In this document: positions 5,941-11,325 of the stretch, piece by piece | How the letters are laid out: each line of letters opens with the position of its first letter | Numbering within the stretch: position 1 is the first letter of the stretch | Assembly: GCA_030616195.1 (NCBI GenBank) | Contig: JAUWXW010000024.1 | Span: forward strand, 1 to 11,325 | Direction: 5' to 3' | Length of the DNA stretch: 11,325 nt | Origin: Chloroflexota bacterium | Lineage (GTDB): Bacteria > Chloroflexota > Dehalococcoidia > RBG-13-53-26 | Program-made: the position numbers and the translations under genes | The notes under the pieces: model-generated | Seen by the model: the letters and a program-made list of their open reading frames with translations, nothing else | Told to the model about the DNA's origin: nothing | Databases searched by the model: none

Positions 5941-6588
5941 ATGCAGCGCTTACGTCTTAGGTTCTCTCGTGGCGACGAAGTCAAGTACATCTCTCATCTT
6001 GACCTGATGAGGCTTTGGAGCAGGGCACTGCGCCGAGCAGGAATACGCCTGGCCTACTCTGAGGGCTTTAGTCCCCACCCAAAGATGTCCCTGGCTGCTC
6101 CTCTCCCTACAGGTGTGACCAGCGAAGCTGAGCTTATGGACATCAGCCTGCAGAAAATGGTCTCTCCTCACTTCCTTATTCGAACGGTAGCACAGCAATT
6201 GCCCAAAGGTATCGACATACTTGAGGTACAAGAGATACCGTTGACCAGTCCCTCGCTTCAGTCGCAGCTACGCTATGCTGAATACCGTGTTGTAGTCACA
6301 GCAAGCCAGAGTGAGGAGGAAATGCACGCAGCAATCAATTGGTTGCTCCAGGCAAAATCCCTACCCTGGCAGCATATGAGGGATACCGGACCACGCCACT
6401 ATGATTTGCGGGCCTTAATTGACCAAATTCGGCTGGTAAGTCGGCACGATTCTACTTTTACTTTGGGGATGCGGCTCCGCTGTGATTCCCAGGGCACAGG
6501 CAGACCAGAGCAGGTCACCGCGGCCCTCGGCCTTACGGAGTATCCCAGCTCGATCCACCGCACCAAGCTGATCATGGCAGGGAAATAG
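5941..6588 (+). CDS. TIGR03936/DUF2344 family radical-SAM-associated protein
   Basis: This 215-residue protein matches the DUF2344 family from its first residues (LRLRFSRGDEVKYISHLDLMRLWSRALRRAGI, then LAYSEGFSPHPKMSLAAPLPTGV and AELMDI) to a typical C-terminus (LGLTEYPSSIHRTKL). The family is commonly encoded beside, or fused to, a B12-binding-type radical SAM protein (TIGR03960), often near ribosomal protein genes rplU and rpmA. Its biochemical role is not established. No radical SAM partner is visible here: upstream is the divergent rel gene and downstream is a broken histidine-phosphatase gene. The protein itself appears complete. The ATG at 5941 is preceded by AAAGGCG, but the promoter position suggests leaderless translation. 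Confidence 0.85.
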   Translation: MQRLRLRFSRGDEVKYISHLDLMRLWSRALRRAGIRLAYSEGFSPHPKMSLAAPLPTGVTSEAELMDISLQKMVSPHFLIRTVAQQLPKGIDILEVQEIPLTSPSLQSQLRYAEYRVVVTASQSEEEMHAAINWLLQAKSLPWQHMRDTGPRHYDLRALIDQIRLVSRHDSTFTLGMRLRCDSQGTGRPEQVTAALGLTEYPSSIHRTKLIMAGK

Positions 6589-6589
6589 C

Positions 6590-6625
6590 ATGAGGTTCAT
6601 CTTGGTACGGCATGGCCAGACGGCT
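6590..6625 (+). pseudogene. 5' remnant of a histidine-phosphatase (phosphoglycerate mutase-like) gene
   Basis: One base after the DUF2344 stop, an ATG preceded at good spacing by AGGG opens a frame reading MRFILVRHGQTA. This is the exact N-terminal strand and catalytic RHG motif of the histidine-phosphatase superfamily (GpmB/CobC-like). After residue 12 the resemblance stops; the frame continues antisense to the thymidylate synthase gene to a TAG at 6758-6760, giving a 56-residue product without the fold. The rest of the gene appears to have been lost or displaced by the dut-thymidylate synthase block, whose stop codon lies at 6629. It may still be translated as a short chimeric peptide, but there is no reason to expect function. 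Confidence 0.7.
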
Positions 6626-6628
6626 ATC

Positions 6629-7279
6629 CTAGTCCATACGCGCCGCAAGCCTGGCCCACTCCCACGTGTGGTCGTACAGGTGCAAACCGCTGCTGAGGCA
6701 AATCAACTCCCCATCATCCACCCCGATCTCACCCGCCATATGCTCTTTCATAAGCTGTAGCGCCGCAAGATTGGAGGGAAAGCCTCCCCACAAATCCCAC
6801 GACCTGAAGTAGACTACAAAATGTAACTGACCATACCGGACTCTGGTGTGTATACCTCTCAGGCACGGTGGGTCCGATAGATGGATAGACTCTCGATTAC
6901 CCACTGCCATGTACGCCTGATTGGTGTTGTAGCCATCTTCCTTGTACATCCGGATGATCTCGGGAAACTGCGGTTCGAGGTCCTCTCCATAGGTATACTC
7001 CTCATTTTCTGCTTTGAACGAAGTCATAAGGTAGGGTAGATAGGACTCGACGTATTCTATGGTCGTCGGAGGAGAAATACCCTGTGGTACGTCGGGCACC
7101 AGCGGTCTTATACCCGGCTGCCTGATCTGCACCACAGCCAGGTCAAGCTCCTTCCGCCTCTGCCCCTGAAAACTGCCTCGATCTATCGTGTATTCATACC
7201 CTTCTTCCAGGACACGACGCAGACAAAGAAACCACGCTTCGGGAATATCTCTAGCCTCTATTGTCCGTACTTGCATCAA
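6629..7279 (-). CDS. archaeal-type thymidylate synthase (ThyA superfamily)
   Basis: This 216-residue protein is a short ThyA-fold enzyme of the type described in methanogenic archaea, which should methylate dUMP to dTMP (a related pyrimidine hydroxymethylase activity cannot be excluded). The spacing of catalytic residues matches E. coli ThyA exactly: nucleophile C139 (DPPCLR), R159 and D162 (RSWDLWGGFPSNLA), N170, and H200/Y202 (GLHLYDHTWE), corresponding to C146, R166, D169, N177, H207 and Y209. It differs from bacterial ThyA in having Leu after the nucleophile where ThyA has His, and TNQ in place of the twin arginines that bind phosphate, both as I recall from archaeal-type members. The dUTPase gene 30 bases upstream supplies the substrate, dUMP. 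AGGAGAG overlapped by the intergenic sequence (7281-7290) serves as ribosome binding site for the ATG at 7279. The carbon donor (folate or a methanopterin-like pterin) cannot be read from sequence. Confidence 0.85.
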   Translation of the reverse strand: MMQVRTIEARDIPEAWFLCLRRVLEEGYEYTIDRGSFQGQRRKELDLAVVQIRQPGIRPLVPDVPQGISPPTTIEYVESYLPYLMTSFKAENEEYTYGEDLEPQFPEIIRMYKEDGYNTNQAYMAVGNRESIHLSDPPCLRGIHTRVRYGQLHFVVYFRSWDLWGGFPSNLAALQLMKEHMAGEIGVDDGELICLSSGLHLYDHTWEWARLAARMD

Positions 7280-7309
7280 ACTCTCCTCAGAGAGGCTCTA
7301 AGTTCAACA

Positions 7310-7765
7310 CTAGGACCCGGTGGATCCAAAACCTGACGGGCCTCGTGACGTCTCTTCAAGGTGCGGCAGAATGCTAACTTCGACATCCACCACCGGTATT
7401 ATCACTAGCTGGGCGATACGGTCTCCCTGGCCGATTTTGTAGGGCTGTGAACTCAAGTTCTTCAACTCCACCATAAGCTCTCCCCGGTAATCACTGTCAA
7501 TCCACCCTGCTCCCACTTCTATGTTCGACTTGACTGACAGCCCGGATCGGGATGCTACCCTGCCAACTGTGCCCGGCGGTAATTCGACTATCAGACCTGT
7601 AGGCACAAGGGCCCTGCCAACTTCAGCACGTCCATCAGGCTCACAACGGCTGGGTGGTATTTCTACGTTCTCTGCTGCGTGGAGGTCAAAGCCAGCACTT
7701 CCCGCAGTCGTCCTTCTCGGCGGTTGCGCCGCCGGATGAATCAGTTTAACTCCTAGCGTAAGCAT
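7310..7765 (-). CDS. dut: deoxyuridine 5'-triphosphate nucleotidohydrolase (dUTPase)
   Basis: Trimeric-type dUTPase that hydrolyses dUTP to dUMP and pyrophosphate, keeping uracil out of DNA and feeding dTMP synthesis. All five motifs are present in the 151 residues: motif 1 AGSAGFDLHA (21-30), motif 2 GRVASRSGLSVK (68-79), motif 3 GAGWIDSDYRGEL (85-97) with catalytic D90, motif 4 GDRIAQLVI (114-122), and the C-terminal motif 5 RGPSGFGSTG (141-150) that closes the active site. Motif 2 has Ser where Pro is more usual before RSG. The start is the ATG at 7765, preceded by AGGG. It is the first gene of a two-gene thymidylate operon with its own promoter at 7861-7889. Confidence 0.96.
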   Translation of the reverse strand: MLTLGVKLIHPAAQPPRRTTAGSAGFDLHAAENVEIPPSRCEPDGRAEVGRALVPTGLIVELPPGTVGRVASRSGLSVKSNIEVGAGWIDSDYRGELMVELKNLSSQPYKIGQGDRIAQLVIIPVVDVEVSILPHLEETSRGPSGFGSTGS

Positions 7766-7860
7766 GCCAATCGCCCTGAAAGGAATAAGCTCGCCTAGAA
7801 ATGCGCCGGAAAAAGGAACAAACGCTAAGCTGAGCTGCCCGTTGACTCAATGGTGAGTAG

Positions 7861-7889
7861 ATTATAGCCGACCCGTGAGGCTCCATCAA
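7861..7889 (-). promoter_or_regulatory. SigA-type promoter of the dut-thymidylate synthase operon
   Basis: Minus-strand TTGATG (7884-7889), a 17-base spacer and a perfect TATAAT (7861-7866). Transcription should begin near 7854, leaving a leader of about 90 bases before dut. It separates dut from the upstream sigma/anti-sigma genes. Confidence 0.7.
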
Positions 7890-7909
7890 GGTGGTGAATA
7901 GCAGGTTGA

Positions 7910-8026
7910 TTAAGAACGCAGTTGCCCAATGGTGGGCCCCTCAGATTTCTTTGTAGCGCCTTCAGCCACCAGAATGGTTCCGATTAGCAGAAAGGAGATA
8001 AGTATGTTGATGATTGTATCACTCAT
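7910..8026 (-). CDS. small predicted single-pass membrane peptide (38 residues)
   Basis: An ATG at 8026, preceded by GAGGGG seven bases upstream, opens a 38-codon frame ending in TAA. The peptide begins MSDTIINILISFLLIGTILV: a hydrophobic segment (about residues 5-21) followed by a short polar, positively charged tail (EGATKKSEGPTIGQLRS). I do not recognise it. It lies 74 bases after the anti-sigma gene on the same strand and before the dut promoter, so it may be the last gene of the sigma-factor operon. A longer frame on the plus strand (7929-8144) overlaps it, but its sequence has no family features. The rest of the 7766-8100 interval holds only the dut promoter and leader and a 7-base inverted repeat (CCCTCAG/CTGAGGG). 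Confidence 0.5.
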   Translation of the reverse strand: MSDTIINILISFLLIGTILVAEGATKKSEGPTIGQLRS

Positions 8027-8100
8027 TTATTTGCCCCTCAGTCGTGCGCCTCCCGTTTACATCGACTTCCTATACCTGAGGGAAACGAACGTAGCAATCT

Positions 8101-8673
8101 CTAGGTTGCCCTCACTTTCTTCCTTTTACGCCAAGTGGCTGTAGTCATCCCTCCCAAAACCACCGCAACCCCCAGCAGGCCATACTCCAGAGGACGCACC
8201 CAACCGGCCTCCTCTTCACCCAGCGTCCCCTCTCCGGTTGCTGCAGTTGATGGTTCGCTGCCTGGACCCTTCTCTTCAGGTGCTCGTTCATCAGAGTATG
8301 TTCGTCCTTCCTCCACTGAGGTGGGGCCTGTCTCAAAAACGTTGACCGCATCGAGGGCAAATACCAGCACCAGGAACGCCGCCACTACAGCAGTAGCCGT
8401 GCGTAGTACCGGGAACGGGGACCAGCGCGGCAGCGGCTTTACCTCAGTGACAACAAAGCTTCGGGCGGGTGATACCTGCGGCACCCGATGCAGCAACCGC
8501 ACCGTTCCCCGCAGCGAATCAAGTTCCTGCCGGCATCCCTGGCATGCTTTGAGATGCTTCTCTACCCCTTCCTGCTCCTGGAGGCCAAGCTGCTGGTCTA
8601 TGTAGGCAGAAAGCAACCCCCTTGTCTGACTACACTTATCTTTCCTGAATCTCATCGACAATAACCGCCACAT
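8101..8673 (-). CDS. zinc-finger (ZAS/zf-HC2) anti-sigma factor with two membrane segments
   Basis: The N-terminal domain (about 12-60) has the anti-sigma zinc site: C14 upstream and H40-x3-C44-x2-C47 (EKHLKACQGC), with the LLSAYIDQQL helix between. A first membrane segment covers about residues 90-110 (ATAVVAAFLVLVFALDAV). A loop of some 50 residues rich in Glu, Gly and Ser follows, then a second hydrophobic segment (about 163-181) and a basic tail (WRKRKKVRAT). The expected topology is both ends in the cytoplasm and the acidic loop outside; most single-pass anti-sigmas lack the second helix. It should bind and hold the sigma factor encoded 29 bases upstream until a signal releases it. The start at 8673 is supported by GAGG upstream; M7 has no ribosome binding site. 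Confidence 0.88.
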   Translation of the reverse strand: MWRLLSMRFRKDKCSQTRGLLSAYIDQQLGLQEQEGVEKHLKACQGCRQELDSLRGTVRLLHRVPQVSPARSFVVTEVKPLPRWSPFPVLRTATAVVAAFLVLVFALDAVNVFETGPTSVEEGRTYSDERAPEEKGPGSEPSTAATGEGTLGEEEAGWVRPLEYGLLGVAVVLGGMTTATWRKRKKVRAT

Positions 8674-8702
8674 TATTCCATCCTCACTTATTAAGACGAG
8701 AT

Positions 8703-9257
8703 TTAGGGGGAAAAGGTTCCCCTCTGCACCAAATAGTCGCGCAGTCGAGCCCTCCCCCGGCTGAGCCGCGACCGCACCGTGCCCAGAGAGCAGCCCATAA
8801 CCCGGGCCATCTCCTCATAGCTCAAGCCCTGTATGTCAGAAAGAACAACTGCCAACCGTTGCTCCGAGGGAAGACTGGCCAAACCCTTCTGGATTTGCTC
8901 TCCCATCTCCCGACGCAGGACATAATCCTCAGGTGATTCCGTAGAAGGCAATCCCTCGAGCTCGAGTGGCAATGCTTCCAGTGAACTTGTAGGATGGCGC
9001 TTGAGCTTGCGAAGCTGGTCGTAGCAGGTATTGGCAGTAATGCGCAACAACCAGGCCCTAAAGTTGCCTCCCCTGAAGCGGCCAACGTTTCTCCAGGCCG
9101 ACAAAAAAGCGTCTTGAGAGGCGTCTTCGGCTCCCTGACGATCGCCCAACATCCGCAGAGCCAGGTTGTACACCACTCTCTGATAGCTCTCCACCAGCAT
9201 GTTGAAGCTATCCAGGTCACCCTCTTTGCTGCGTCGGACAAGCTCGGAATCGTCCAT
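8703..9257 (-). CDS. ECF-type RNA polymerase sigma factor (RpoE/SigW-like)
   Basis: Group IV sigma factor of 184 residues. The sigma-2 region (about 10-78) includes DSFNMLVESYQRVVYNLALRML, the -10 recognition part (GAEDASQDAFLSAWRNVGRF) and FRAWLLRITANTCYDQLRK. The sigma-4 region (about 120-175) has LPSEQRLAVVLSDIQGLSYEEMA and the DNA-binding helix MGCSLGTVRSRLSRGRARLR. Sigma regions 1 and 3 are absent, as usual for ECF factors. The ATG at 9257 follows AGGGGATAAAA. It is co-transcribed with the membrane anti-sigma factor, the usual arrangement for an envelope-signal switch, and diverges from the signal peptidase gene. I found no clear ECF-type autoregulatory promoter in 9258-9427. The regulon cannot be deduced. 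Confidence 0.93.
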   Translation of the reverse strand: MDDSELVRRSKEGDLDSFNMLVESYQRVVYNLALRMLGDRQGAEDASQDAFLSAWRNVGRFRGGNFRAWLLRITANTCYDQLRKLKRHPTSSLEALPLELEGLPSTESPEDYVLRREMGEQIQKGLASLPSEQRLAVVLSDIQGLSYEEMARVMGCSLGTVRSRLSRGRARLRDYLVQRGTFSP

Positions 9258-9418
9258 TTTTATCCCCTGGCAGGCGCGGCAAACAATCTTATCAAGCCAC
9301 TAACTTCGTGTCGTCCCGCTTCAGACGAGCATACAGAGACATGTATCCTGGCAGACATTTGACACCGGTTACCAAGTATCTCACCAAATTTGGGCTAGAA
9401 CAACAAAAGTAAATAGAT

Positions 9419-9424
9419 TATAAT
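9419..9424 (+). promoter_or_regulatory. -10 element of the lepB-pyrE promoter (palindromic)
   Basis: A perfect TATAAT sits 27 bases before the chosen lepB start, inside the palindrome GATTATAATC (9416-9425), so the same sequence offers a -10 box on the minus strand too, toward the sigma-factor gene. The best -35 at 17-base spacing is TAGAAC (9396-9401), only 3 of 6 matches. The predicted transcript start near 9431 rules out the TTG at 9428 as the lepB start. Confidence 0.5.
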
Positions 9425-9451
9425 CGATTGTTGGCTGGCAGAGTAGAAAGG

Positions 9452-10009
9452 ATGAAAGTCAGTAAACGCGAGATCATAGGAGTCATACTCGTAATCCTGA
9501 TTATCTTTGCTGGAGCCCAGTTCTCTTTCCAGAGCTTCAGAGTGCAGGGCGCGAGTATGGAGCCCAGCTTCCACAACAAGCAGTACCTGCTAATAGACAA
9601 ACTAAAATATCGCTTCGGCTCTCCAGGAAGAGGTGACGTAGTCGTATTCCGTAATCCCCAGTACGCAGGCGAACTTTACATCAAAAGGGTGGTCGGCTTG
9701 CCCGGAGAGAAGGTAGAGATTAAGAAAGGCAACCTCTATATAAATGGCATTGAACTGAACGAGGACCCCGACTTCGCTTCGATCCCAAATTTAGACGATT
9801 ACTCGGTGACCGTCCCAGCGGACCAGTACTTTGTTTTGGGAGACAACCGCGGCAACAGCAGTGGCTCGCATATCTTTGGCCCGGTTCCAGAAGAGAATAT
9901 AGTGGGCAGGGTGTGGCTATGCTACTGGCCACCATCAGAATGGGGACTATCGCCTAGGTATTCGGTGGATCTGGAGGAAATAATCACAGTATCCATCGGC
10001 TCACTCTAA
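9452..10009 (+). CDS. lepB: signal peptidase I
   Basis: Type I signal peptidase, a membrane-bound Ser/Lys protease that cleaves signal peptides from exported proteins on the outer face of the membrane. From the ATG at 9452 it is 185 residues: one N-terminal membrane anchor (about 8-22, IIGVILVILIIFAGA), box B GASMEPSF with nucleophile S35, box C/D GDVVVFRNP (61-69) and YIKRVVGLPGE with general base K78, and box E GDNRGNSSGSHIFGPV (130-145). Box E is usually GDNRxxSxDSR; here Gly replaces the Asp. An in-frame TTG at 9428 would add 8 residues but sits at the predicted transcription start. AGAAAGG directly abuts the ATG, an unusually tight spacing. pyrE follows after 9 bases. Confidence 0.95.
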   Translation: MKVSKREIIGVILVILIIFAGAQFSFQSFRVQGASMEPSFHNKQYLLIDKLKYRFGSPGRGDVVVFRNPQYAGELYIKRVVGLPGEKVEIKKGNLYINGIELNEDPDFASIPNLDDYSVTVPADQYFVLGDNRGNSSGSHIFGPVPEENIVGRVWLCYWPPSEWGLSPRYSVDLEEIITVSIGSL

Positions 10010-10018
10010 AGGGGCACA

Positions 10019-10588
10019 GTGGTCACAGAGGTAGAAGAGATCTTCCGAATCACGGGTGCCATGATGGAAGGGCATTTCCTGCTCACCTCAGGGTTACACT
10101 CCTCCGTCTATTGGGAGAAGTTTCGGGTGCTGCAATACCCCCAATACACAGAGCGCCTTTGCCAGTTGATTGCCAGACGCTTCCAGGATCAAGCGGTGCA
10201 ACTGGTGGCTGGACCAACTACTGGAGGTGTTCTTCTGGCTTACGAGGTGGCGAGGCAGCTCGGCGCCCGCAGCATTTACGCTGAAAGACAGGGCGAAACC
10301 CGGGTCTTCCGACGCGGATTCAGCATTTCCCCAGGTGAAAGAATCTTGGTGGTAGACGATGTCCTCACTACAGGAGGCTCCATCCGCGAAGTAGTAAATG
10401 AGGTAAGGAGAAGAGGTGGAAGCGTGATAGGAATCGGAGTGCTAGTAGACCGAAGCCAGGAAGGAGTTGACTTTGGGGCTCCCCTTTTTAGCTGTTATCA
10501 AACCTCCGCACCCAACTACAAGCCGGAAGATTGTCCCTTGTGCGCATCTCAAGTGCCCCTGGTGAAACCGGGAAGAGGGGAAAACTAG
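10019..10588 (+). CDS. pyrE: orotate phosphoribosyltransferase
   Basis: PyrE joins orotate to PRPP, giving OMP, the fifth step of de novo pyrimidine synthesis. The 189-residue type I phosphoribosyltransferase has the PRPP loop ILVVDDVLTTGGS (109-121), the substrate-side segment FLLTSGLHSSVYWEKF (20-35), GPTTGGVLLA (65-74) and the flexible loop ERQGETRVFRRGF (89-101). The C-terminal extension PNYKPEDCPLC, with C159, C172 and C175, is a feature I recall from a subset of bacterial PyrE proteins. Start: GTG at 10019, preceded by AAAGGGG that overlaps the lepB stop, so translation is likely coupled to lepB. The stop lies four bases from that of rho on the other strand. Confidence 0.95.
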   Translation: MVTEVEEIFRITGAMMEGHFLLTSGLHSSVYWEKFRVLQYPQYTERLCQLIARRFQDQAVQLVAGPTTGGVLLAYEVARQLGARSIYAERQGETRVFRRGFSISPGERILVVDDVLTTGGSIREVVNEVRRRGGSVIGIGVLVDRSQEGVDFGAPLFSCYQTSAPNYKPEDCPLCASQVPLVKPGRGEN

Positions 10589-10592
10589 CTTC

Positions 10593-11325
10593 CTAGATAT
10601 CCTTGCTCAGCGTAGCCAGGAACTCGGCGTTGGTTCGAGTCTTTGCCAAGCGTTCAAGAACCAATTGAGTAGCTTCTGTGGGATTGGCTGCACCGTTAGA
10701 AACCATGCCTATCATGCGCCTCAACAGCCACACCTGCTTCAAACTAGACTCGTCCATAAGCAATTCCTCACGCCTGGTGCTGCTGCGCTGGATATCAATG
10801 GCTGGGAACACACGCCGCTCTGACAGCCGGCGATCAAGATGTAGCTCCATGTTTCCGGTGCCCTTAAACTCCTCGTAAATCACATCATCCATGCGGCTAC
10901 CTGTGTCCACAAGGCAAGTAGCCAAAATGGTAAGACTGCCTCCCTCTTCAATATTCCTGGCCGCACCAAAGAAATGCTTGGGATGGTACAAAGCAACCGG
11001 ATCGATACCACCGGAGAGAGTCCTTCCACTCGAGGGTGCGCCCAAGTTGTAGGCCCTGGTAAGGCGAGTTATACCATCAAGCAGGATAACCACGTCCCTT
11101 TTCCCCTCGACCAGGCGCTTGGCTCGCTCCAGGGCTAATTCAGCAACACGGGTCTGGTTCTCCACCATTTCATCGAAGGTGGCGGCGATCACCTCACCGT
11201 TGACGGAACGCTTCATATCGGTAACCTCTTCCGGCCGCTCACCAATGAGGCAAACCATGACATGGATGTCATCATAGTTACTATTAATGGCATTGGCAAT
11301 TTGCTTCAGGAGTATTGTCTTCCCT
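10593..11325 (-). CDS. rho: transcription termination factor Rho, C-terminal part (5' end cut by window)
   Basis: Rho is the hexameric RNA helicase that ends transcription. The 243 residues present form most of the ATPase domain; the N-terminal RNA-binding domain lies beyond the window. The window edge falls inside the P-loop: the first readable codons are the GKT of Walker A. Then come the catalytic-Glu segment [12 protein letters not shown], Walker [17 protein letters not shown], the Q-loop RTLSGGID, the R-loop and Arg-finger region ([21 protein letters not shown]) and the conserved C-terminal helices ([32 protein letters not shown]). The frame is open from 11324 to the TAG at 10593; the internal ATG at 11258 is not the start. 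It converges on pyrE. Confidence 0.97.
   Translation of the reverse strand, partial: GKTILLKQIANAINSNYDDIHVMVCLIGERPEEVTDMKRSVNGEVIAATFDEMVENQTRVAELALERAKRLVEGKRDVVILLDGITRLTRAYNLGAPSSGRTLSGGIDPVALYHPKHFFGAARNIEEGGSLTILATCLVDTGSRMDDVIYEEFKGTGNMELHLDRRLSERRVFPAIDIQRSSTRREELLMDESSLKQVWLLRRMIGMVSNGAANPTEATQLVLERLAKTRTNAEFLATLSKDI

Noticed and set aside
7929..8144. Plus-strand open frame of 71 codons
   Set aside because: It overlaps the anti-sigma gene end and the better-supported 38-residue minus-strand peptide, and has no recognisable features.
9258..9427. ECF-type autoregulatory promoter for the sigma gene
   Set aside because: GGTAACC and GTCT-like boxes are present on the minus strand, but their spacings (about 10 or 26 bases) do not fit an ECF promoter.

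Overview
The window looks like a bacterial chromosome segment of housekeeping genes with a few accessory insertions. The gene set (pantothenate genes, a bifunctional Rel, an archaeal-type thymidylate synthase next to dut, lepB-pyrE, rho) and the protein sequences suggest Chloroflexota, perhaps Dehalococcoidia. That placement is an inference from family resemblance and was not tested. No rRNA, tRNA, CRISPR array or transposase is visible.

Region 1 (1-2985, minus strand) is a pantothenate operon. It begins with a near-consensus sigma-70 promoter (2957-2985), a structured leader of about 110 nt and a strong intrinsic terminator (2803-2838) placed just before the first start codon. Then come a DUF2520/Rossmann-like dehydrogenase, panD, panB and a SagB-type nitroreductase that starts 3 bases after the panB stop and runs off the window. 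The promoter-leader-terminator layout points to transcription attenuation, possibly by the 'pan' RNA motif known upstream of pantothenate genes. panC and a canonical panE are absent.

Region 2 (2986-5940, minus strand) holds a palindromic intergenic repeat (about 3031-3158), rpsT with a TTG start, and a bifunctional (p)ppGpp synthetase/hydrolase. Region 3 (5941-6625, plus strand) holds a DUF2344 protein diverging from rel, then only the first 12 codons of a histidine-phosphatase gene. Both divergent promoters here sit so close to the start codons that both mRNAs should be leaderless or nearly so.

Region 4 (6629-9257, minus strand) contains an archaeal-type thymidylate synthase and dUTPase behind their own promoter (dUTP to dUMP to dTMP), a 38-residue membrane peptide, a two-TM zinc-finger anti-sigma factor and an ECF sigma factor. 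The end of the thymidylate synthase gene abuts the histidine-phosphatase fragment, which marks a rearrangement junction near 6626.

Region 5 (9419-11325) has lepB and pyrE in tandem on the plus strand, converging on the C-terminal half of rho with only four bases between the two stop codons.
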